Shown in pieces: positions 33,307 to 40,333 of a DNA stretch of 40,333 nucleotides. Positions within the stretch are counted from its first letter, which is position 1, and every line of letters begins with the position of its first letter. Below the pieces are notes generated by a model. That model was given only the letters and a program-made list of their open reading frames with translations. It was not told where the DNA came from and did not search any database. The position numbers were made by a program, and so were the translations under genes. Location: contig CAMLLD010000062.1 in the NCBI GenBank assembly GCA_946480785.1, positions 1 through 40,333 on the forward strand, given 5' to 3'. Origin of the DNA: an uncultured Blastocatellia bacterium. GTDB taxonomy: Bacteria; Acidobacteriota; Blastocatellia; Pyrinomonadales; Pyrinomonadaceae.

Positions 33307-34827
33307 CTAGAAGGTGCAGTCTTTGCGCGGATTGTTGGTGTCGCCCGACTGGATTTGGTAAACCCAGCGAATGTTGGTTTCGGCGGTGGCCCAGCAGAGG
33401 TGTCCGCCGTGAAAAGAGGGAAGTCTCGTCAGGTTCCACTGGGAAAGATCGATATTTTTTACCGCTTGCTCTTCGGTCCAACCGCTTTGGCGCGCCTTTG
33501 CGACTGAGTCCCAGAGAGATTGCAGGTAGTCGGCGTAATGGTTGAGATCGTTTGCGGTGGCGATTGGACCATGACCGGGAACGAAGGTCGCGTTCGGATA
33601 CTTCGTCGCGAGCATGCGGACGGATTGGATGAGACCCGGAATGTCGATGCCGCCGTCGAGCAGGTCCATCATCGGGTAGTAAGTGTGAAAGACAATGTCG
33701 CCCGTGGCGACGATGTCTTTGTCGCCGCGGCGCAGGTAGGCGAAGAGATCGCCGTGCGTGTGGGCCGGACCGGGATAGAACAGGAAGACGTCCTGATTGC
33801 CGACCTTGAACGCGCGCGTATTGTTGACCAGTTCGGTCGGCACGCCGGCTTGGTGATCTTTCCACCAGTCCGGATCGCGTTTCATCATCAGCTCGGGCAC
33901 GGTTTTGTAGGCGTAGATCTTTGCGTTCGGATAGTTGGTGTTGCCTTGTGTGTGATCGTAGTGATAGTGGGTGTTGACGACGATGTTGACGCGTTCGTTG
34001 AACTCGTTGCTCAGGCGCTTGCGCAGCCAATCTGAGGCTGGCGGAAACTTTGTGTCGAGGACCATTAGATCGGCGCCGTCGTGAACGATGAGGGAGTTGC
34101 CGCCGCCGGCGGTGACGACGTCGACGCCGGGCGCGAGCGCGATCTGCGTCGGGCGCATGTACTTTATATAGAAGGAGAGCGCGACACCGCCCGCGGCGAC
34201 CAGCAACAGCAGTAAACACACCACCAGCCAAAAACCCCAGTAACGTTTTGGCTTGAGTTTATCTTTCGTGATCTTTCCTTCGCGTCGATAAACGGCTTCG
34301 AGTTGTTGTGCGCCTTGCAGCGAACGGTCTTTGACGAAGGTGAAGTGGGCCACCCAGAATTTTTTTGTTAACGGGAATTTGATTTGCGCGCCGTGTGCTT
34401 GTTCCCAGGAGCCGAAGCGCGTGCGGCCGTCGCCGAGGTCTTCCATGTGGTAGGTGTGGCGCGCGTAGAAGCCGGGCAGCGCCGTGACTTCCCACGTGAC
34501 TTTCCGCCCGTCGTGCAACTCGACGATGTTGGCGATCGCAAACATCTTGTAGAGGTACCACGGGCGGATCGGCTGGAAGGCCCAGATCAGTTTCTGTCCG
34601 AGTTGCAGATCGCGGTTGTGCGCCCAGAAAAAACATTTGTTCCAGCGCGGCCACCAGTTCGCGTGCGTGAAGCCCTCCCACAAAACGTCGATTGGGACGT
34701 TTACATCGACCGTGCCCTGCACCGGCGCCATCTCGGTTGACGACAGCAGACGATCCTTCTTCGCCAGATCGCTCCGGTTCTGGTCGCTGCTGTTTTCGAG
34801 TACGACTGAAGGGTTCGCTTGGGCCAT
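33307..34827 (-). CDS. SRPBCC - transmembrane - MBL-fold hydrolase fusion
   Basis: 506 residues with three parts. Residues about 33-180 look like an SRPBCC/polyketide-cyclase hydrophobic-ligand pocket (VQGTVDVNVPIDVLWEGF start, TWEVTALPGF, ligand-cavity strands). Residues 198-222 are a membrane helix. Residues about 230-480 are a metallo-beta-lactamase-fold hydrolase with H287-x-H289-x-D291-H292 (NTHYHYDH), then GPAHTHGD, ATGDIVFH and VPGHGP, so both metal sites look complete. The pocket should lie in the cytoplasm and the MBL part outside, if the Lys/Arg-rich segment before the helix stays inside. Single-polypeptide SRPBCC plus MBL is unusual. Gaps of 9-10 bp to both neighbours show co-transcription. 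Confidence 0.88.
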   Translation of the reverse strand: MAQANPSVVLENSSDQNRSDLAKKDRLLSSTEMAPVQGTVDVNVPIDVLWEGFTHANWWPRWNKCFFWAHNRDLQLGQKLIWAFQPIRPWYLYKMFAIANIVELHDGRKVTWEVTALPGFYARHTYHMEDLGDGRTRFGSWEQAHGAQIKFPLTKKFWVAHFTFVKDRSLQGAQQLEAVYRREGKITKDKLKPKRYWGFWLVVCLLLLLVAAGGVALSFYIKYMRPTQIALAPGVDVVTAGGGNSLIVHDGADLMVLDTKFPPASDWLRKRLSNEFNERVNIVVNTHYHYDHTQGNTNYPNAKIYAYKTVPELMMKRDPDWWKDHQAGVPTELVNNTRAFKVGNQDVFLFYPGPAHTHGDLFAYLRRGDKDIVATGDIVFHTYYPMMDLLDGGIDIPGLIQSVRMLATKYPNATFVPGHGPIATANDLNHYADYLQSLWDSVAKARQSGWTEEQAVKNIDLSQWNLTRLPSFHGGHLCWATAETNIRWVYQIQSGDTNNPRKDCTF

Positions 34828-34836
34828 GTGATCGCC

Positions 34837-36399
34837 TTAAAACGGGCTCGACGTGAGTACGTTGCGGGCGTAGACGTCCCATAACTTGCCCATGAACAAC
34901 TTGCCGAAGCGCGACATCGCCGACGCACGATCGGACAAGGTCGGGCCTTCCGCGCGGAAGGTTGTGAGCTGTTTCATGAAGTCGAAGAAGTGGATGTGAA
35001 TGATCCCCGATCCCTTCACCATCTGCTTCAACTTCTCCGGATCATTCGCCGCGGCCTTCTCGTCAGCCTCACTCACGTGCCCATTCAACACGCGCGTGAA
35101 CAGCGTCGTCGTGTCGCTCCACACATCAAACCCCGGATCGTCTTTCACAAACTTGAACCCACTGAGCGTCAACGGATTTCCCTGCGAATCCCTGAAGAAC
35201 AACCGATAAAACATCCGCTTGATCGCCGGGTCCGCATCGTCCACAAACAAATTAAACTTCGCGCTCTCAACCGGCAGTTGCCCGCCGAGCACCGAAGAAC
35301 GCACATAACCCTTCACATCGTCCGTATCGTGCTGCGGATCCGTGACAAAACGATTCACACCATCAACCGTGATCGTAAGGTGAAACATGATGTCGGTGTC
35401 GTTCTGTTTGCCGACGTTCGCGCCGCGCTCGTAATCGAGCTCGCCGAGCGTGAAGAAGCCTTTCATCTCTTCAGTGAAACTGACCTTCGTCTGCACGGTA
35501 TGCACGTCGGTCGGAAACTCACCCGGCAGCGCTTTGAGCTCGATATTGTTCTCTCGACACCACTCGCGCGCCCGCTGAACACCGAGATTCACCGCCTCAG
35601 CCAAACGATCCTGGCTGAAGTCGATGAGGTAATGCAGCGCGATGTCGGCCTTCAACTCCTTCACTTCGATGTGCCGACCAAACTCGCCCGTCTGTCCCGC
35701 GGCAATCGCCGCATTGTTATCAGCAATGCGTTTGAGAATCGCTTTGTAATGACCGTCCGCCGTCGTCTCGATGATCTGGAAATAGTTGGCGACGAAGCCG
35801 GGATGCCACTCGTCCTTGTCGCTGACGGTCCAGATGACCCAAAGCTCGTCCGCGCCGCGGCGAATCGCTTCCTCGATGTTCGCATCAGTCATGTAAACGG
35901 AATCGATGTAAGTCTTGCCGTTGATGTGCACGGGCGGAAACCACATCGGCAACGACACACAAGCGCAGAGCAAGTCTTCGCTCATATTCTTCGGCTCGAT
36001 CACGTCGAGCGTTTTGTCGCTGAAGTTAAAAACATTGAAGGTCGCGTTGAGATTGCTGCCGCGAATCTTGTCCCAATCCAAACCCCAGCCAGTAAAGACA
36101 TGCTTGCGATACGCATCGAGAGTGAAGAGCGACTCTGCGTAGAGCAGGTTGAGAAAGTTCGCGGGATTGAAACTGACGCCGCCTTTCGGATTCATGTTGC
36201 GCCAGTTGTCGGCGATCTGCTTGCCCGTCATCCCCTGGCACATCATCGCGAGATTGAAAACGCCGCCGCTCGCCGCGTCGACGTGATCGAAAGTGAGGCC
36301 CGCTTCGTCCAACCAGACTTGCAACACTCCGGCCTGAAAAGAGACTTTGATGCCGCCGCCGGCAAGGATTAACGAACGCTTCTTGTTGCCGTTACTCAT
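34837..36399 (-). CDS. Patatin-like phospholipase-family protein
   Basis: 520 residues. The patatin core is at about 8-190: oxyanion loop GGGIK (14-18), nucleophile Ser44 in A-A-S-G-G (first position Ala instead of the usual Gly of GxSxG), and the catalytic Asp is probably Asp166 in TYIDSVYM, where most family members have DGG/DGA. The remaining ~300 residues form a second domain containing ELDYERGANVGKQNDTDIMF, a beta-rich region I cannot name. Activity as an acyl hydrolase is plausible but the altered motifs make it less certain. It overlaps the GMC gene by 4 bp (ATGA), which implies translational coupling. Confidence 0.85.
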   Translation of the reverse strand: MSNGNKKRSLILAGGGIKVSFQAGVLQVWLDEAGLTFDHVDAASGGVFNLAMMCQGMTGKQIADNWRNMNPKGGVSFNPANFLNLLYAESLFTLDAYRKHVFTGWGLDWDKIRGSNLNATFNVFNFSDKTLDVIEPKNMSEDLLCACVSLPMWFPPVHINGKTYIDSVYMTDANIEEAIRRGADELWVIWTVSDKDEWHPGFVANYFQIIETTADGHYKAILKRIADNNAAIAAGQTGEFGRHIEVKELKADIALHYLIDFSQDRLAEAVNLGVQRAREWCRENNIELKALPGEFPTDVHTVQTKVSFTEEMKGFFTLGELDYERGANVGKQNDTDIMFHLTITVDGVNRFVTDPQHDTDDVKGYVRSSVLGGQLPVESAKFNLFVDDADPAIKRMFYRLFFRDSQGNPLTLSGFKFVKDDPGFDVWSDTTTLFTRVLNGHVSEADEKAAANDPEKLKQMVKGSGIIHIHFFDFMKQLTTFRAEGPTLSDRASAMSRFGKLFMGKLWDVYARNVLTSSPF

Positions 36400-38180
36400 G
36401 GTCTTGCTCCTTTGAATTGATCGATGATGTGATCCGCGGCGCGATCGGAGATCGCCGCGATCGTCAGGGACGGGTTTGGACCGACTGGTCCGGGCATGAT
36501 CGAACCGTCAACGACATACAACCCGCGATGACCAAAAACTTCGCCGTAAGAATCGACCACGCCGTCGTCCGCCGTGTGGCCCATTGGACAGCCACCCAAC
36601 GGATGCGCCGTGATCACCTGGTGCAAATATTGGTAAGAAGGATTGTCGAGATACTCGGCGTTCAGCGCGCGCGCGATCGCTTTGCCCACGCGAATGACGC
36701 GATCGTAGTACGCCTGCGATTTGTCCTGCGACCAGTCGCAGTCGAGCAGGTTGTCTTTGAGAAACAAACGGCCGTTAGCGAAATCGCGGCCCATCGTGAG
36801 CACCGGAAATGAACTCATCGAATCGCTCGCCGATCCGATCAGATCGGAAAGCTCGGCGCTGAGGTTCGCGTCGTTATTCAAACCGAGCCGATACTTCAAC
36901 GCCATCTTCCCAAACTTCAACGAGCGATGCAGAAAGCTCGGCAGTCCCGACACTTCGGAAAACCAACTCAACAGATACGGATTGCCGCCATCTTCGGTGT
37001 AAAAGCCACGTCCCTGCGCTCCATTGCCGTCGAGCGTGTCGCCGACGCGAATCGCGCTCGTGATCACCGGACCAAAACTCGGATCGAGACGGCGCGGGAC
37101 CATCTTGCCGTTCTTCTGTTCCATGCTCTTGATGATGAACGACAACAGATCGCCGTTGACGGAGAAGCGCGAGCCGAGCGTCTTTTGCGAGAGTGCAGGG
37201 AAGTACGCCTGGTTCTTCAGGAGCATGTAAGGCGAACCGAAAGTGCCCGCGGAAATGATTAGACGATCGCACGTGATCGTGAAGCGCGGCGGTGGCGGAC
37301 ACTTGCCCGTCAACGGATCGATCGCACCCGGGTTGTGACGTGCGAACTCAACGAGGTAACCGCCCGCTTCCTGCGGCGCGATCTTCTTCACTTCGCACAA
37401 CGTCTCGACTTGCGCGGGATATGGCCGTTGATGAATCGCCGCCGTGATGTAGTTGTAATCGAGCGTGTTCTTGCTGCCGAAATTGCAGCCGATGTCACAC
37501 TCGCCGCAGAGCCGGCAAGTGGAGCGCGGCATCTCGCGTCCCAGCGTGACGGTGTGATAATTCGGATAATCTTCCTGAACCTGCGCGCCGACGACGGGGG
37601 GATTCGCCGCATCGTCCTCATCAGGATTACCGACCTGTTTGACCCTGAAGCTGACCGCGAGATTCAACTTCTCCCATTGGTGCGTCGAGTGGTCATCGAG
37701 TTGCAGCTTCTGATCGGCTTCCCGCAGCGCGAAAGTTTTCAGTGTCTGGTTGTACGGCGGATGGTCCAACGGATACTTCTGCACGTTGAGCATCTTCTCG
37801 GCGCGGCCGTAGTGAGTCTCGAGATCTTCGTAACTGATGGGCCACGGTTCGTAAGAGCCGTCTGGCTTGTCTTCCTTGAACCACTGCGGATCCTTGCGCA
37901 GGTGCACGTTCGCATAGATTAGCGAGCCACCGCCGAGACCGCTCGAAACAAGCGCGCCCGATCGTTTGAACGACCAGACGTCGAACATGCCGTAAAGACC
38001 CGAGCTCGGATCCCAGAAGTTTTTGCCGAGATCGTAAGGCGCGCGCGCAAACGAGTTCGGCGGATAAGGCTTGCCGCGCTCGAGCAGGCAAACTCGCAGA
38101 CCTGCTTCTGCAAGTCTATAAGCCATCACTGAGCCGCCGAAACCGGAACCGATTATGACTGCGTCAAACTCGTTGCCCAT
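36396..38180 (-). CDS. GMC-family FAD oxidoreductase (cholesterol-oxidase-like)
   Basis: 594 residues. FAD-binding GSGFGGS (11-17) and LERGKPYPP (33-41), the GMC signature SSGLGGGSLIYANV (79-92), the active-site HPLGGCPMG and the C-terminal NPSLTIAA motif are all present, as in cholesterol oxidase-like GMC enzymes. Between them is C222-x2-C225-x2-C228-x3-C232 (CRLCGECDIGC), the spacing of a ferredoxin [4Fe-4S] loop. It would oxidise an alcohol to a ketone or aldehyde, passing electrons to oxygen or another acceptor. It lacks a signal peptide. It is second in the large operon, 13 bp after the membrane-tailed phosphoesterase, and overlaps the patatin gene by 4 bp. Confidence 0.9.
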   Translation of the reverse strand: MGNEFDAVIIGSGFGGSVMAYRLAEAGLRVCLLERGKPYPPNSFARAPYDLGKNFWDPSSGLYGMFDVWSFKRSGALVSSGLGGGSLIYANVHLRKDPQWFKEDKPDGSYEPWPISYEDLETHYGRAEKMLNVQKYPLDHPPYNQTLKTFALREADQKLQLDDHSTHQWEKLNLAVSFRVKQVGNPDEDDAANPPVVGAQVQEDYPNYHTVTLGREMPRSTCRLCGECDIGCNFGSKNTLDYNYITAAIHQRPYPAQVETLCEVKKIAPQEAGGYLVEFARHNPGAIDPLTGKCPPPPRFTITCDRLIISAGTFGSPYMLLKNQAYFPALSQKTLGSRFSVNGDLLSFIIKSMEQKNGKMVPRRLDPSFGPVITSAIRVGDTLDGNGAQGRGFYTEDGGNPYLLSWFSEVSGLPSFLHRSLKFGKMALKYRLGLNNDANLSAELSDLIGSASDSMSSFPVLTMGRDFANGRLFLKDNLLDCDWSQDKSQAYYDRVIRVGKAIARALNAEYLDNPSYQYLHQVITAHPLGGCPMGHTADDGVVDSYGEVFGHRGLYVVDGSIMPGPVGPNPSLTIAAISDRAADHIIDQFKGARP

Positions 38181-38193
38181 CTTTTGTGGCCTC

Positions 38194-40143
38194 TTAGTTT
38201 TTCTGTGACTGTCCGTTGTTGTCGTATGACACGGTGGCCTTCGCGGTCGGATCTGCCTTGACGCCGGTTTCCGTGGCTGCTCGCTTCATCACGATCGGCG
38301 GTTCGATCAATTCGGCGTTAGTGGCGCGGCGGTCCTGGGGATCGGGTTCGAGCTCGGGACCGATTGTGCCGTTGCGTTGTTTCCACTTGCGCGGCACGCG
38401 ACGAATGCCGACCGGATAGATTGTCAGGTCGCCCTGTTCGTTGATGTGCAGCCGAACGAAGTTTTTCCAATCTTCGACGCCGAGCGATGAGAATGCTTCG
38501 TTTCCGTGGCGGCCGAAGAGGTTCAGCGAGAGGAGCAGGTAAGCGCCCATAATCAACGAGCCCAGCAGGAAGCCACCGACGAAGACGAGAAATCCGGCGA
38601 ATCCAACCTTTATGTCCAGCGGGAACGAAAGATTTCCACCGAACCAACCGAGCTGCCAGATCCAATCGCCGCCGGAAAGTTTTTCAGTTAACAGCGCGAC
38701 GCCGATGGCCACAGCAAACGCGGCGAGTACGTGCGCTATGCCGTGCAACACGCCCATCACCCAGCGATAGATTGCTGAGTGAGTATCAGTGAAGAAGACG
38801 AACCCGACGACCGTTAGCACCACGACGAATAGCGACAGCGGACTATGCAAGACGCCGTTGACCGTTGTGTAAGTCAGCTCGTTGAACGACTGACTGAGGT
38901 TCAGTTCGCCAGTGTGCAGCAGGTAAAGAATTGGCAGCGTCAGCAGCAAATATAGAAGACCCGTCATCACACCGAACGTGCGGCTCTTGTTCTGCGGCAG
39001 ATAAGGAAAGAACAGGTTGCGCCACGTCACGCGACCCGAATCCTTCGTCGAAGGGAAGCAGCCTTTCAGATTGAATTTTCTTTCCTCGTTTTCGTGCAGG
39101 CCTTTTTCGATCAGCACGTCGAGACTCTTGCCGAGGCGGCCGCAGTGTGTCGGGTGCATGAAAGCGCCGCCACCGCCCGCGGTGATCTTCTGCGTCGACT
39201 GGTCTTCCGACTCGTGACGGCGATAATGATGCAAGTCGCCGGCGATGAAGACCGCGACCGAGTGGCCCAACCGTTTTTCCAACAACTTCAGATTGCTCTC
39301 GTTGTAGTTTGGGTCGTCCCCGCCGTATTGCGCCGCGCGAATCCAATGCGGTTCGGCGTGACAAAGGATGATGCGCGCGTTGTCATCCATGTGCGCGGTG
39401 AGGTTTTGGAAGTATTCCATCTGCGGCTTGTCGATGTCTGAGCCTAGTTGCAGGTCAGTGCCGAGCAGCCACCAGCTATGTGGGAGTTTGAGCGCGAAGT
39501 AACTGCGCGATTGGCGTGTGCGCCAACCGGCGAACCACGGCCGCGCGGTGAAAAGGCGCGTGAACGCGACGAGACTGTCGTACCAATCGTGATTGCCGGG
39601 AATCGCGTAGACGTGTGGCGACGGCGAATCGGAGTAGCGCAACGCAGTTTCGTAGGGCGCGACGAGTCGTTGATCGTATTCTTCGCGGCTCGCCGTCGGG
39701 TAGACTTCGTCGCCGCCGAAGATTAGAACGTCGCCGCGTTTGGTTTGCGCGCTGAGAGTTTTGCCCGTTTTAGAGTCGGTGTAAGTGAAGGTGTTTTCAC
39801 ACTTCGCGAGGTTGTAGGCGATGGCGTAAGTTGAGTTCCAACCGTCGCCGACGTCACCGACGTAATCGACCCAGATTGAATCGCGCTTGCGGGTTTGATC
39901 GGGAATAATTTCCTGGCCGCTGTCGTCGTAATAGCAACTGTAGTCGAAGAAATCTTCAGTGTCGTCGCCGGCGGCCATGGCTTCGACGAGCCGGTGATCG
40001 GAGTGGCGGCCGAAGATGGTGGAGACAGCGACCTCGACCCCGGTCTTGGCGAGTTGGCGTGGATCGTACCAGCCGACCATCGGCAAACGCTTCACAGGCT
40101 TCACGTCCGGAGGCTTGATTGGGGGTTGATTCAATTTAGTCAT
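38194..40143 (-). CDS. Metallophosphoesterase with C-terminal membrane domain
   Basis: 649 residues. A calcineurin-type phosphoesterase at about 85-330 shows GDVGDG (96-101), GGDEVYP (143-149), GNHDWYD (183-189), CHAEPHW (261-267) and GDLHHYRRH (302-310). The first motif is the G-D-x-G-D-G variant of a membrane-associated subfamily, not D-x-H. About four hydrophobic helices follow (391-410, 435-453, 463-486, 513-545), then a basic cytoplasmic-looking tail. It is the first gene of the nine-gene operon; no strong Shine-Dalgarno is visible. It could dephosphorylate a lipid-linked or nucleotide substrate; unknown. Confidence 0.88.
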   Translation of the reverse strand: MTKLNQPPIKPPDVKPVKRLPMVGWYDPRQLAKTGVEVAVSTIFGRHSDHRLVEAMAAGDDTEDFFDYSCYYDDSGQEIIPDQTRKRDSIWVDYVGDVGDGWNSTYAIAYNLAKCENTFTYTDSKTGKTLSAQTKRGDVLIFGGDEVYPTASREEYDQRLVAPYETALRYSDSPSPHVYAIPGNHDWYDSLVAFTRLFTARPWFAGWRTRQSRSYFALKLPHSWWLLGTDLQLGSDIDKPQMEYFQNLTAHMDDNARIILCHAEPHWIRAAQYGGDDPNYNESNLKLLEKRLGHSVAVFIAGDLHHYRRHESEDQSTQKITAGGGGAFMHPTHCGRLGKSLDVLIEKGLHENEERKFNLKGCFPSTKDSGRVTWRNLFFPYLPQNKSRTFGVMTGLLYLLLTLPILYLLHTGELNLSQSFNELTYTTVNGVLHSPLSLFVVVLTVVGFVFFTDTHSAIYRWVMGVLHGIAHVLAAFAVAIGVALLTEKLSGGDWIWQLGWFGGNLSFPLDIKVGFAGFLVFVGGFLLGSLIMGAYLLLSLNLFGRHGNEAFSSLGVEDWKNFVRLHINEQGDLTIYPVGIRRVPRKWKQRNGTIGPELEPDPQDRRATNAELIEPPIVMKRAATETGVKADPTAKATVSYDNNGQSQKN

Positions 40144-40188
40144 GGTCCAGGGCTCGTTACATGTGAGAAAAAAGAAAGAACGGATCGG

Positions 40189-40210
40189 GTGAGTTTTGCG
40201 AGGAACTCAC
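40189..40210 (-). promoter_or_regulatory. 22-bp palindrome in the large operon's leader
   Basis: GTGAGTT (40189-40195) and AACTCAC (40204-40210) are perfect inverted repeats around an 8-nt centre. The site lies 17-38 bp downstream of the predicted transcription start, a common place for a repressor operator. It would equally form a 7-bp hairpin in the leader RNA. Confidence 0.5.
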
Positions 40211-40233
40211 AGGGACGGCAGTTCTTGGCGCGT

Positions 40234-40262
40234 TTTATAATCGACATCCCGCGCCGCGTCAA
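40234..40262 (-). promoter_or_regulatory. Sigma70-type promoter of the nine-gene operon
   Basis: On the minus strand TTGACG (40262-40257) and TATAAA (40239-40234) are separated by exactly 17 bp, 5/6 matches to each consensus hexamer. Transcription would start near 40227 and leave an 84-nt leader before the first gene's ATG at 40143. It sits 17 bp inside the IS end, so it belongs to the host side of the junction. Confidence 0.7.
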
Positions 40263-40279
40263 TAGTAATTTGAGCGTCG

Positions 40280-40333
40280 TGTCGTTAGCACATGATGTGT
40301 CCGGTGAAATTAACAAATGAAATGTCCGGTCTG
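40280..40333 (+). repeat. IS21-like element end, inverted relative to the left edge
   Basis: The sequence opens TGTCGTTAGCA (left end: TGTTGTTAGCA), then two GTCCGGT-ending repeats at about 40286-40305 and 40311-40330 in the same arrangement and spacing as at positions 1-54, but diverged (GTGTCCGG and ATGTCCGG). The element body would extend to the right, outside the window. Confidence 0.55.

Noticed and set aside
34990..36372. 460-residue plus-strand reading frame opposite the patatin-like gene
   Set aside because: Antisense shadow; no motif or start signal.

Overview
The window looks like chromosomal DNA of an environmental, GC-rich Gram-negative bacterium, most probably an Acidobacteriota of the Blastocatellia/Pyrinomonadaceae type. 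The grounds are the kinase-TPR protein, the VPS10/sortilin-like propeller protein, the zinc-ribbon membrane proteins, Tat- and Sec-exported glycoside hydrolases and c-type cytochromes. The taxon is inferred from family repertoire, not from a marker gene. No rRNA, no intact tRNA and no CRISPR array was found.

Layout. 1-920 is gene-poor accessory DNA: an IS21-like insertion sequence end, a 3 x 21 bp tandem repeat and a tRNA 3'-end remnant. 921-1284 is a frameshifted zinc-ribbon membrane gene. 1490-9190 carries a Ser/Thr kinase with TPRs, a radical SAM/SPASM protein, a membrane spermidine-synthase-like protein with an SH3b partner, and a methyltransferase. 9254-15694 holds an AraC regulator, a HExxH protein, an unusual cytochrome c/periplasmic-binding-protein fusion, an ECF sigma factor followed by two tiny membrane proteins, a PQQ-type beta-propeller and an NTR/TIMP-like exported protein with a repeated 5' leader. 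15.6-18.0 kb is an AT-richer accessory patch with two convergent toxin-antitoxin modules, both with frameshifted toxins and intact antitoxins. 18.0-23.5 kb is an export-oriented carbohydrate block: a Tat-exported HisC-like aminotransferase, a GH2 and a GH30 enzyme, plus small conserved genes.

From 40143 down to 23964 every substantial gene lies on the minus strand. The core is nine tightly packed genes (40143 to 27461; most gaps 4-13 bp, one 4-bp overlap) behind a near-consensus sigma70 promoter and a 22-bp palindrome. In order: metallophosphoesterase with membrane tail, GMC oxidoreductase with a ferredoxin-like Cys cluster, patatin-like protein, SRPBCC-TM-MBL fusion, nitroreductase-like protein, RoxA/MauG-type dihaem cytochrome, small membrane protein, transglutaminase-like protein and a second metallophosphoesterase. 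A sortilin-like protein and a carboxyl-methyltransferase-type protein follow. I recognise no named pathway with this composition. A membrane-associated system for releasing and oxidising a hydrophobic substrate (lipid, sterol or isoprenoid) is the most economical inference and the best candidate for an undescribed system here.

Both window edges end in inverted copies of the same IS-type multiple terminal repeat, with the element bodies outside. This suggests a contig broken at repeated IS copies. Three clear frameshifts (1178-1182, 16634-16637, about 17875) and one possible one (about 23950) are either genuine decay of accessory genes or residual indel errors.
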